The position numbers were made by a program, and so were the translations under genes. A stretch of DNA of 18,346 nucleotides from Actinomycetota bacterium. GTDB taxonomy: Bacteria > Actinomycetota > Acidimicrobiia > Acidimicrobiales > JAHWKP01. The stretch covers positions 1 to 18,346 of the forward strand of contig JAHWKP010000012.1 in NCBI GenBank assembly GCA_019347775.1, in the 5' to 3' direction. This document shows, piece by piece, positions 1-6,487 of this stretch; the stretch's first letter is position 1, and each line of letters begins with the position of its first letter. Below the pieces are notes generated by a model. That model had not been told where the DNA came from. It saw only the letters and a program-made list of their open reading frames with translations, and did not search any database.

Positions 1-1260
1 TCGGGGACGGTCTTCGAACCGGATCCGGAGCTTGAGGCCGCCACCTCGCGACACTTACTCGCGCTGGAGACTGAACCGACCGGCTCGGTCGTTTTCGCCT
101 GCCCGACAGGGGCCGAAGGTGAAGCGGTCGTGTGCCCGGGAGCGGAGGTCGCCCTCGACGACACCTACACGATCACGGATCTAGTCCCCGGCTCGTACGA
201 CGTGTTCGCGATGCCACCCTCTTCTCGCACCGACCTGGGCGTGTCCGCGACAGTCGTCGTCGAGTTAGAGGGCGGAGCCGATGTGACCGGAGTGGACCTC
301 ACGTTCACCCTGGTCACGCCGGAGCTGTTCTCGCTGGCCGGAACTGTCTACGACCACAACGAGGCTCCAGTCACGGGCGCGACCGTGGAGGCATGTTCGG
401 TGAGTGCATCGACGGAGGCCATCCTCATCGACGAAGTGCGCACGGGATGCCCCACCGTCACGACGAGCGAGAAGGGGACCTTCTCGTTCTCACTTCCGTC
501 AGGCGACTACGTCGTAGAAGCCACTTTTGAAGGATTGAGTTCGTCGGAAGCCGTGACCGTTCCGACCGAGTTCGCGCTGAGCCTTTTCTTACCGGAGCCG
601 ACCGGCAGCGTCGCGGGAACTGTCGAGGACTTTGAGGGAATCACGGTGGAGGGCGCGGCCGTGCAGGCGTGCGCGGACCTCGCGGACTTCTGCGCAAGCG
701 ACGTGTCCGGAGCCGACGGGTCGTTCTTCCTGGACGGGCTACCCCTCGACTCCTTCACGCTCTTAGTGCAGCCTCCGGCCGATCGCGACGAGCTCAACTC
801 GGAGACGAAGATCTTCACCGTCGACGCGGACCACCTGGTCATAGACATCGGTGTCGTCGTCCTGCCGCTGGCCGACACCACCGATCCGTCGTTCCTCGGC
901 CCCGCGACCTCCCGCGAGGATCAGACACTGACGGACAGCCTGGAAGTCCCGGACAAGCCGGAGCCGACCCGGGCGCCGCAGCATTTCGGCGACCTGCCAG
1001 ACCAGCCGCCTCCCCCGCGCCAGCCGCAGCATTTCGGGGAGGCGCCTCAGCCCCAACCGCCTCCGCCACCACCCAGGCAGCCACAGCACTTCGGATCGGC
1101 ACCCCAACCCGACCCCAGCCCAGCGGCCCAGTCGCCGCCTCCTCCGCCGCGCCAGGCCCAGGCCTTCGGGAGCAGCGCACTGACGCCGGCGGCCCAGTCT
1201 CCGCCGTCTCCTCCCCCGCGCGAGGCCCAGGCCTTCGGCAGCCCGCCCACACCGCCTTAG
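1..1260 (+). CDS. Protein with repeated carboxypeptidase-regulatory-like domains and proline-rich C-terminal repeats (5' truncated)
   Basis: The frame is open from base 1 to the TAG at 1258-1260, so the gene starts before the window; 419 residues are visible. Residues about 1-108, 110-200 and 200-293 look like three beta-sandwich modules of the carboxypeptidase regulatory-like/Cna-B type. Modules 2 and 3 each open with [LV]AGTV and carry a GTFSF or GSFFL strand. All three modules contain a pair of cysteines (for example ACADLADFC), suggesting one disulfide per module and an extracytoplasmic location. The last 96 residues are a Pro/Gln-rich tail of five units beginning R-x-x-Q-x-F-G. No LPXTG motif or C-terminal membrane anchor is visible, and the signal peptide, if any, is outside the window. 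The gene converges on the phosphodiester glycosidase gene with only 9 bases between stops. The fold assignment is from pattern only; the function is unknown. Confidence 0.75.
   Translation, partial: SGTVFEPDPELEAATSRHLLALETEPTGSVVFACPTGAEGEAVVCPGAEVALDDTYTITDLVPGSYDVFAMPPSSRTDLGVSATVVVELEGGADVTGVDLTFTLVTPELFSLAGTVYDHNEAPVTGATVEACSVSASTEAILIDEVRTGCPTVTTSEKGTFSFSLPSGDYVVEATFEGLSSSEAVTVPTEFALSLFLPEPTGSVAGTVEDFEGITVEGAAVQACADLADFCASDVSGADGSFFLDGLPLDSFTLLVQPPADRDELNSETKIFTVDADHLVIDIGVVVLPLADTTDPSFLGPATSREDQTLTDSLEVPDKPEPTRAPQHFGDLPDQPPPPRQPQHFGEAPQPQPPPPPPRQPQHFGSAPQPDPSPAAQSPPPPPRQAQAFGSSALTPAAQSPPSPPPREAQAFGSPPTPP
970..1257 (+). repeat. Five imperfect proline-rich PQHFG/AQAFG coding repeats
   Basis: Five in-frame units begin at about 970, 1018, 1075, 1150 and 1219 and encode 16, 19, 25, 23 and 13 residues. 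Units 1-3 begin RAPQHFG or RQPQHFG, and units 4-5 begin RQAQAFG or REAQAFG. Each is followed by an acidic or polar spacer and a run of 3-6 prolines, except the last, which ends SPPTPP. The variable unit length and the H-to-A switch between early and late units suggest expansion by duplication followed by drift. They form the extreme C-terminus of the preceding protein. Confidence 0.85.
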
Positions 1261-1269
1261 CGGTTTCGG

Positions 1270-2523
1270 CTACTCCGCCACGACCGCGAGGGCGGTTGTG
1301 ACCGATCGCTCCAGGTGCGCCAGCACCAGGTCGTGGCGGGTCGGAGTGCCGTCCATCACGACGCGGCCGTTGCGATAGATGAGCTGATTACTCGGGTGAT
1401 TGACCATCACGCCGTGGGCCACGAAGGTCGTCGACCCGCCGCCGTCGAGGTTCACCGCCTCAACCGCTCCGAGCGCCACCATCAGGTCAGCAGCCTCCGG
1501 CAAGGTCATGCCGATGCTGCAGCACGGCTGGCGACCGTCGACGGTCACGAGCAGGATCGTCCCGTCATCGGTGCGACCTGCCATGGTGCGGGGGTGGCGC
1601 GACCTGGTGAAGCCGTCGTTGGCGGACAAGTAAACCGGGCGGCCCTCCTTGACCAGCACGGGGTATCCGCCCACCGCAGCCCGTTCGGCGCGCGACGCCT
1701 GGAGATCAAGTTGGAGTCGAGGGCCGGCCTCGCCCCGCTGGACCCGGGACCACAGGTCCCGCAGCGAGCGAGCGCCCGCTCCTGTTCCCGACAAGACCAC
1801 GCCCCACGGGGGAATGGGGGTGTCGCCGCCCCGCAACTCGACCAGTTCGATGCCGATCGATCGACCGACGGGCGAAGGTCCGCCGGCCTCTACCACCCGA
1901 GCGAGCAACTCCACGCCGCTCGGTCCCGTACCCGTCGAAGGGGCCCAGTGGCCGGTGTAGAGGATCACGTTGTCGGTCTGGCGAGAGCGGTTCACGCCGT
2001 GAATGCCGACGACGTGAGGTGGTCGCAGAAGGAAGGTGCCCGGATCCGAGACCGTGCCGCTCCAGATCATTGGCCCAACCGAGGCCGTGCCGTCCGCCGC
2101 GATCAGGAACTGGTGATGGTGGGGAACCGGCGACCGCACGAACTGGCCGTCGATCACGGTGGCGCCGACAGGCTCGCCGGTGGACACGTTGGCGAAGTCG
2201 CCGTTGATCGCGAAGGCGCATTTCGTTCTCTGGCACATCGAAGTCGTGCGCTCATAGGCCGGTGCAGGCCCGGCGACCCGGTCACCGGAAAGCACGGTTC
2301 GCACCTTCAATCCAGAGTGCGGGGCGACCCGTACGACGTTCACCACCACCGGACCGTCGTCGCGCACGAGGCGCATGTGCTCTGCACCGCGGACGCTCGT
2401 GTCGCGAGCCACGACGCGGTAGCCACCGGCCGGTGCAGGAGTGTCAGCCCGGGTGACGGCCGGCAGGGTGGCGGCTACGACGGCCAGAACGCCGATTGAG
2501 AGTCTGAACCGTCTCGTTCGCAA
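1270..2523 (-). CDS. Secreted phosphodiester glycosidase (NAGPA-domain) family protein
   Basis: This 417-residue protein has an N-terminal signal peptide (Arg-rich RTRRFR, a hydrophobic stretch at about residues 10-22, a likely cleavage near TRADTPA). It then carries the hallmark motifs of the phosphodiester glycosidase family, named after human N-acetylglucosamine-1-phosphodiester alpha-N-acetylglucosaminidase: FAINGDF (104-110), RHPRTMAG (309-316), VDGR (328-331), a GMTLPEAADLM helix (338-348) and NLDGGGST (358-365). Bacterial members are exported and are thought to cleave sugar phosphodiesters in envelope or exopolysaccharide material; the substrate here is unknown. The start is TTG at 2523. 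A G-rich run (2530-2538 on the opposite strand) is a usable ribosome-binding site and an in-frame TGA lies just upstream, so no earlier start is close. Cys97/Cys102 and Cys334/Cys335 could form disulfides. The gene stands alone between a convergent gene and a tRNA. Confidence 0.85.
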   Translation of the reverse strand: MRTRRFRLSIGVLAVVAATLPAVTRADTPAPAGGYRVVARDTSVRGAEHMRLVRDDGPVVVNVVRVAPHSGLKVRTVLSGDRVAGPAPAYERTTSMCQRTKCAFAINGDFANVSTGEPVGATVIDGQFVRSPVPHHHQFLIAADGTASVGPMIWSGTVSDPGTFLLRPPHVVGIHGVNRSRQTDNVILYTGHWAPSTGTGPSGVELLARVVEAGGPSPVGRSIGIELVELRGGDTPIPPWGVVLSGTGAGARSLRDLWSRVQRGEAGPRLQLDLQASRAERAAVGGYPVLVKEGRPVYLSANDGFTRSRHPRTMAGRTDDGTILLVTVDGRQPCCSIGMTLPEAADLMVALGAVEAVNLDGGGSTTFVAHGVMVNHPSNQLIYRNGRVVMDGTPTRHDLVLAHLERSVTTALAVVAE

Positions 2524-2550
2524 TGCCGCCGCCCCCCCTAGTCACACGCT

Positions 2551-2627
2551 TGGTCGGGAAGGCGGGATTTGAACCCGCGGCCTCTGCGTCCCGAACGCAG
2601 CGCGCTGCCAAACTGCGCCACTTCCCG
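2551..2627 (-). tRNA. tRNA-Pro (anticodon CGG), CCA end encoded
   Basis: On the minus strand a complete cloverleaf can be folded. The acceptor stem is CGGGAAG pairing with CTTCCCG, the discriminator is A, and CCA is encoded at 2553-2551. The D arm contains GGCGCAG...GGCAGCGC, the anticodon stem is CTGCG/CGCAG with loop TTCGGGA (anticodon CGG, reading CCG), and the T arm contains GGTTCAAATCC. The C1-G72 pair with A73 is characteristic of bacterial proline tRNAs. Length is 77 with CCA. Short open frames across it, giving peptides such as RVQIPPSRP, are typical tRNA shadows. No integrase or attachment-site duplication is visible next to it. Confidence 0.95.
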
Positions 2628-2706
2628 TGGCAGTTGCCGACCACGATGGTAACCGGGCCGGGACGAGCCCCGACGCTGCATGCCCCACGGCAACATGGGG
2701 TAGCCC

Positions 2707-3759
2707 GTGATGATGCGACCTACCGCTGCCGCCCCAAGCCCGCTGCGCTCTATTGCCGCCCTCGCCCTGCTCGTCGGCGTTTCCTGCGGCGGAGACGAGG
2801 TTGCCCAACCGACGACCACCTCCTCGCCGACTACGTCAGCGGCAACAACCGAGTGTGCGGCTCCGACCTACACCGTGGAGATGCCCGAGGGCTGGCACGT
2901 CAATGAGCCCTCCGAAGCCGCGCCCTGTCGCTGGTTCCACCCCGAGCCGTTCGAGCTCCCCCAGAACACCGAGGTACTGGGAGTTGCCATCCACCTCCGG
3001 TATGAGGCGGTGGAGTTCTCCCGCATCTCCGATCCAGACAGCCGAGTAGATGACATCCTCGACGCCCGCGAAACGAAGGTCGACGGCCGGGACGCCGTTC
3101 GGCTGCACACCGAGTCGCAGGGCGAAGGGTTGCTCGAGGCGGGAGTCGAGGCCGTGTCCTGGTACGTGGACACCGGCAGCCGCACGCTGAGCGCCGCAAC
3201 GACCGGAGCAAGCGAGGGGTCGTTCGAGGACAACGTCGATGTCCTCGACAACATGATGGCGTCACTGCGATTCACGTCGGAGCCGTGCTCCTCGGTCGAA
3301 CAAACGGGCTTGCGCGATCTCGCGGCCTCGGTTCCCGATCCGGTAAAGCGCACCCGCCAAGAGATCTTCGATGCGGCGCGGGCTTGTGACTATGAACGCC
3401 TAGGCGAACTAGCCGAACAAGGAGACCGGGAGTTCACCTTCAGCTTCGGCGGCGGTAACGACGCGGCGGAGTTCTGGCGCACCGAAGAGGCGCAGGGCGA
3501 CGACCCCCTTCACAAGTTGGTGGTCCTGCTGGACATGTCACATGGCACGAGCGATACCGAGGGCACCATGCAGTACCTGTGGCCCTCGGCATTCACCTAC
3601 GACTCGTGGGACGAAGTGCCCGAGAGGGAGAAGCGGGAACTCTCGCGGCTGTACACCGCCGAGGAGATGGAAAACTTCGAGCGCTTCGGGTCATACGCCG
3701 GGCACCGCATCGCCATCGCCTCTGATGGCGAGTGGCTGTTCTTTGTGGCCGGCGACTGA
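2707..3759 (+). CDS. Putative lipoprotein of unknown function
   Basis: The 350-residue product begins with a short positively charged segment and a hydrophobic stretch ending LLVGVSCGG, a relaxed lipobox with Cys27 as the likely lipidated residue. A low-complexity Thr/Ser linker follows (residues about 33-46). Two regions follow: residues about 50-190, a mixed alpha/beta domain that includes WHVNEP and paired cysteines (Cys47/Cys70); and residues about 197-350, a helical-to-beta domain ending in AIASDGEWLFFVAGD, which resembles small extracytoplasmic domains that recur in actinobacterial lipoproteins. I do not recognise a function. GTG 2707, ATG 2710 and ATG 2713 are consecutive possible starts; GGGG at 2697-2700 could serve any of them. 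The gene converges on the CBS-domain gene 13 bases downstream. It is divergent from the tRNA with a 79-base gap. Confidence 0.7.
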   Translation: MMMRPTAAAPSPLRSIAALALLVGVSCGGDEVAQPTTTSSPTTSAATTECAAPTYTVEMPEGWHVNEPSEAAPCRWFHPEPFELPQNTEVLGVAIHLRYEAVEFSRISDPDSRVDDILDARETKVDGRDAVRLHTESQGEGLLEAGVEAVSWYVDTGSRTLSAATTGASEGSFEDNVDVLDNMMASLRFTSEPCSSVEQTGLRDLAASVPDPVKRTRQEIFDAARACDYERLGELAEQGDREFTFSFGGGNDAAEFWRTEEAQGDDPLHKLVVLLDMSHGTSDTEGTMQYLWPSAFTYDSWDEVPEREKRELSRLYTAEEMENFERFGSYAGHRIAIASDGEWLFFVAGD

Positions 3760-3772
3760 CCGGTCTCCCGCG

Positions 3773-4609
3773 TCAGCGCCGTTGGAGTGGCGCGGTCGCT
3801 ACCACCTCTTCGATGCGGTGACGCTCCATGGCCGAGATCTTGAAGCGCCAGTTGGACAGCTGGACCTCCTCGCCCTCCTGCGGGATGTGACCGAGCCGGT
3901 CCATCAACATGCCGCCGATGGTCACGTATTCGCCCTCGGGCAACCGGATCCCGAGCGCCTCGGAGGCTTCGTCGACCGGGACGGCACCGTTGAGCAGCCA
4001 ACGACGATCGTCGATGCGAGCCACGGCGGCCTCGTCGCCGGCTTCGTCGAACTCATCTCGTAGTTCACCCACGAGTTCGCCCATCAAATCCTTGAGGGTG
4101 AGCACGCCCTCGATCCCCCCGTGCTCATCGACAACCACCGCGAAGGCGCGGCGGCTCTCGCGCATTTCGGTGAGCAGATCGAGCACGCGGGCGGACTCCG
4201 GAACGTGGAACGGCCGGCGAAGGCGTCGGCCGATGGACTCGGTGGTCGGCTGTTCACCGATGCGGAAGAGGTCCTTGACGAAGAGCACGCCCCGCAGGTC
4301 GTCGAGGCTCTCGCCGTGAACGGGGAAGCGGCTGTGACCGGATTCCTTAACGGCCCGAGCGATGTCCTCAGGCGTGACCGGTTCGGCCAACGCGACTACG
4401 TCGACCCGCGGGGTCATCACGTCGCGAGCGGTGATCTGGCGCAGACGGCCTAACGACCGGGCGATCGCAGCTTCCTCGGGAAGCATGGGCGGGGGTTTCG
4501 GCCGGGATTCGCGCCGGAAAATCCGAGCCCACCACCGGGCTGGCCCGGGTTCTTCTCTAGCGGGAGCGAGCTCGCCGCCAGTCGGTGGCGGGTTGCTATC
4601 TGGGGGCAA
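3773..4609 (-). CDS. CorC-like protein: CBS-domain pair plus transporter-associated (CorC/HlyC) domain
   Basis: The 278-residue soluble protein has a charged, proline-rich N-terminus (1-58). It then has the family signature ITARDVMTPR (59-68) opening CBS domain 1, and CBS domain 2 around residues 133-190 with FAVVVDEHGGIEGVLTLKD. A C-terminal CorC/HlyC domain spans about 198-278 and contains EGEYVTIGGMLMDRLGHIP. It lacks the four-helix membrane DUF21/CNNM domain found in larger homologues, so it is the CorC-type cytosolic form. CorC proteins are linked to Mg/Co efflux and membrane-associated regulation through adenine-nucleotide binding to CBS domains; the role here is inferred. The listed start is TTG at 4609, which overlaps the end of the upstream receiver gene by 14 bases and implies coupling. 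ATG at 4486 (removing 41 residues) is an alternative; neither has a strong ribosome-binding site. Confidence 0.85.
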   Translation of the reverse strand: MPPDSNPPPTGGELAPAREEPGPARWWARIFRRESRPKPPPMLPEEAAIARSLGRLRQITARDVMTPRVDVVALAEPVTPEDIARAVKESGHSRFPVHGESLDDLRGVLFVKDLFRIGEQPTTESIGRRLRRPFHVPESARVLDLLTEMRESRRAFAVVVDEHGGIEGVLTLKDLMGELVGELRDEFDEAGDEAAVARIDDRRWLLNGAVPVDEASEALGIRLPEGEYVTIGGMLMDRLGHIPQEGEEVQLSNWRFKISAMERHRIEEVVATAPLQRR

Positions 4610-5015
4610 CTAGCACCGGGTCCGGTTGGAACGTCGGGTCCTGGAAGCTGCCTCCACCCCGGACCGCCTCGATCGCCCGGCGCAGCCGGATCGGGTCGAG
4701 CGGCTTCACGATCCAGCCCTCCGCCCCACAGCGTCGGGCGAGGAATACGTCGGCCCGCCTGTCGAGCAGCAAGAGAACGGGAATGTGCGAACCCCGGCCG
4801 CCGCTCTCCTCGAGACGTAGATCCATGCACACCGCGACCCCGCCCATGGATCCCACCTGCAGGTCGAGGACCGCGATATCTGGGTTTTCGGCCCGGGCGA
4901 CGTCACGCACCTGGCGGCCCTGGCTCAACTCGATGATGTGCTCCTCGGAGGGCAGAACGGCTAGGACTTCGTCTCGTACGGAGGCCGCGTCCGCGACCAC
5001 CAGGACACCGGGCAC
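4596..5015 (-). CDS. Stand-alone response-regulator receiver domain protein, atypical active site
   Basis: The 139-residue single-domain protein follows the receiver fold. Strand 1 is VLVVADA with one acidic residue (Asp9) where two are usual. Strand 3 is DIAVLDLQVGSMGG with the presumed phosphoacceptor Asp51, and strand 5 is WIVKPLD with the conserved Lys104. At the usual Thr/Ser switch position the sequence reads LLLLD, placing Asp85 there. There is no output domain, only a 20-residue tail. The start is GTG at 5015; a TATAAC hexamer ends 8 bases upstream, suggesting a nearly leaderless transcript. It is first in a two-gene minus-strand unit with the CorC-like gene and divergent from the STAS/ATPase operon, so it may pass a signal to either. 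No histidine kinase is present in the window. Confidence 0.8.
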   Translation of the reverse strand: MPGVLVVADAASVRDEVLAVLPSEEHIIELSQGRQVRDVARAENPDIAVLDLQVGSMGGVAVCMDLRLEESGGRGSHIPVLLLLDRRADVFLARRCGAEGWIVKPLDPIRLRRAIEAVRGGGSFQDPTFQPDPVLVAPR

Positions 5016-5023
5016 GCGCCGAG

Positions 5024-5029
5024 GTTATA
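5024..5029 (-). promoter_or_regulatory. Candidate -10 element (TATAAC) of the receiver gene
   Basis: On the minus strand TATAAC is followed by 8 bases and then the GTG start at 5015, which would place the transcription start 0-3 bases before the start codon. There is no convincing -35 hexamer 16-18 bases upstream. The 129-base divergent gap 5016-5144 holds nothing else that I can identify except the ribosome-binding site of the STAS gene. Confidence 0.35.
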
Positions 5030-5132
5030 GCGTCACCGTCCGCGGGCAGAGTGGATTGCCGGACCGCAGCGCACTTCCGCTCGATGTCCATATGTCGCCC
5101 AGCACCAAATGTCCAATACGTCGCCTACGACG

Positions 5133-5138
5133 AAGGGG
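5133..5138 (+). promoter_or_regulatory. Strong Shine-Dalgarno (AAGGGG) that fixes the STAS start at TTG 5145
   Basis: AAGGGG sits 6 bases before TTG at 5145. The in-frame ATG at 5109 has no purine-rich element in front of it, so the upstream ATG would be poorly translated. This is why the shorter TTG start is preferred. Confidence 0.65.
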
Positions 5139-5144
5139 ATCAAC

Positions 5145-5507
5145 TTGCTCGAGGTACAAGTCGAAGAGTCCGACGGTCTGACCATTTGTCGACCGGTTGG
5201 CGAGCTGGACGCCTTCACGGTCAGCCAGTTCCGCCAGGTCCTCGCCGGGATTGCCGGCCCGACCCGGCTGCTGATCGACATGTCCGGAGTGCCCTTCGTG
5301 GACTCCGCAGGACTCGGTGCGCTCATCGGAGGAATCCGAAGGGCCAGAGAATTGGGCGGTGACGTCGCCGTGGCTTGCGACCGACCAACTCTCGTGCGGG
5401 TACTCAGGACCACCGGCTTCGACCGAATCGTCACCGTTGCGCCCACCATCGAAGAAGCCGCTGCCGCCCTTCAGACATCGGCCGAGGAGACCGACGGAAC
5501 TCCCTAG
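5145..5507 (+). CDS. STAS-domain protein, anti-sigma-factor antagonist type
   Basis: The 120-residue product is a single STAS domain. Core strands include LTICRPVGELDAFTV, and the phosphorylation loop DMSGVPFVDSAGLGAL contains Ser54 in the D-S-A-G context of SpoIIAA/RsbV proteins. In those systems the unphosphorylated antagonist binds an anti-sigma kinase and releases a sigma factor. No RsbW-like kinase, phosphatase or sigma factor lies nearby, so a partner-switch role is inference. The start is TTG 5145 because of the AAGGGG ribosome-binding site at 5133-5138; ATG 5109 would add 12 residues. It leads the plus-strand operon with the two Get3/ArsA-like ATPases; the gap to the next start is 11 bases. 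The tail is acidic (SAEETDGTP). Confidence 0.85.
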   Translation: MLEVQVEESDGLTICRPVGELDAFTVSQFRQVLAGIAGPTRLLIDMSGVPFVDSAGLGALIGGIRRARELGGDVAVACDRPTLVRVLRTTGFDRIVTVAPTIEEAAAALQTSAEETDGTP

Positions 5508-5518
5508 CGTGGGGCGGC

Positions 5519-6487
5519 GTGAGCGCCGCTGCCTTTCTACGACAGGCGCGCGTCGTAATTGTCATCGGCAAGGGTGGTGTCGGTAAGACCACCGTCAGCG
5601 CAGCCTTGGCCCGCGCCGCCTCGTTGGCAGGTATTGACTCGCTCGTCGTAGAGATAGAGGGAAAGGGCGGACTGGCCTCGGCCTTCGAGTATCCCGGTGA
5701 GCTCGACTACCGCGAAACCGTGCTCCATCCGGGCGATGCCTCGAAAGGCGAAGGCGAGGTTCGGGGGCGCACCCTGAGGGCCGACGAAGCCTTGGTGGAA
5801 TATCTCGAGGAGCACGCCATGGGGCGGCTCTCGAAGCGCTTGCTGTCGGCCGGCGCCGTCGACGTCGTGGCCACGGCGGTGCCCGGGATCAAAGACATCC
5901 TCGTTCTCGGCAAGGTCAAACAACTGGAGCGTGAGCACCCGGCCGAGCTAATCATCCTCGACGCCCCCGCTTCGGGACACGCCATCTCGTTCCTCGCCGG
6001 TGCGGGCAGCCTGCTCGACGCGGTGCGGGCCGGTCCGATACGGGCCCAGGCCCAGGACGTCGTTGACCTCCTGACCGACCCAAACCGAAGCCAGGTCCTC
6101 ATCGTCACCCTGGCCGAGGAAATGCCGGTGAACGAGGCCGCCGAGGTCGCTGCCGCGGTGGAGGACCAGGTCGGAGCCCACCTGGGCCCGGTAGTGGTCA
6201 ACGCCGTCTATCCGAAGCGCGAGTCGCTGCCCCGGGACACCCCGGCCGCGGCGCTGGCCGAACAGAACTCGATTCACCTTCGGCCCGGCGAAGCCGAAGC
6301 CTTGGATGCGGCCGCCAAGTCGCGGCACGGCCGCAACGAACTGCAGGAACGTCACCTTCGACGTCTTCGAGAGCTGCTGCCGCTCCCACAGGTTGAGCTG
6401 CCCTTCCTGTTCACCGCATCGATCGGCGGCCGAGAGCTCGACCGCCTCGCTGTGTCCATGGCCGCAGCGCTGGAGGCGTTGGATTGA
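5519..6487 (+). CDS. Get3/ArsA-like P-loop ATPase, first of a tandem pair (Rv3679-like)
   Basis: The 322-residue SIMIBI-class ATPase has the deviant Walker A motif GKGGVGKTT (17-25). The segment matching switch I reads EGKGGLASAF (47-56) in place of the classical DPAxxLxDAF. A PGIKD motif follows, and then LIILDAPASGHAISFL as the Walker B/switch II region. It lacks the duplicated halves of E. coli ArsA and has no visible CxC zinc motif. The mycobacterial equivalents (Rv3679-Rv3680, sometimes called BagA/BagB) form a Get3-like complex of uncertain client. The start is GTG 5519 with GGGG at 5511-5514; the frame is open further upstream, but that part overlaps the STAS gene and is not protein-like. 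Its TGA overlaps the next gene's TTG in the string TTGA, a 4-base coupling. Confidence 0.87.
   Translation: MSAAAFLRQARVVIVIGKGGVGKTTVSAALARAASLAGIDSLVVEIEGKGGLASAFEYPGELDYRETVLHPGDASKGEGEVRGRTLRADEALVEYLEEHAMGRLSKRLLSAGAVDVVATAVPGIKDILVLGKVKQLEREHPAELIILDAPASGHAISFLAGAGSLLDAVRAGPIRAQAQDVVDLLTDPNRSQVLIVTLAEEMPVNEAAEVAAAVEDQVGAHLGPVVVNAVYPKRESLPRDTPAAALAEQNSIHLRPGEAEALDAAAKSRHGRNELQERHLRRLRELLPLPQVELPFLFTASIGGRELDRLAVSMAAALEALD

Noticed and set aside
1315..2499. Long plus-strand open frame (394 codons) antisense to the phosphodiester glycosidase gene
   Set aside because: The product is Arg/His-rich with no recognisable motif, while the minus strand holds a signal peptide and all NAGPA-family motifs. 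It is a GC-driven shadow frame.
2683..2700. Small hairpin CCCCA...TGGGG between the tRNA and the lipoprotein gene
   Set aside because: Only five pairs with an 8-base loop, no T-run, and it overlaps the likely ribosome-binding site of the lipoprotein gene; chance is likely in this GC-rich DNA.
2538..2819. Minus-strand and plus-strand frames crossing 2538-2906
   Set aside because: They read through the tRNA-Pro gene and give peptides typical of translated tRNAs; the rest is antisense to, or out of frame with, the lipoprotein start.
5109..5144. ATG 5109 as start of the STAS gene
   Set aside because: It has no ribosome-binding site, whereas TTG 5145 follows AAGGGG at ideal spacing and gives a normal-length STAS domain. 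It remains possible.
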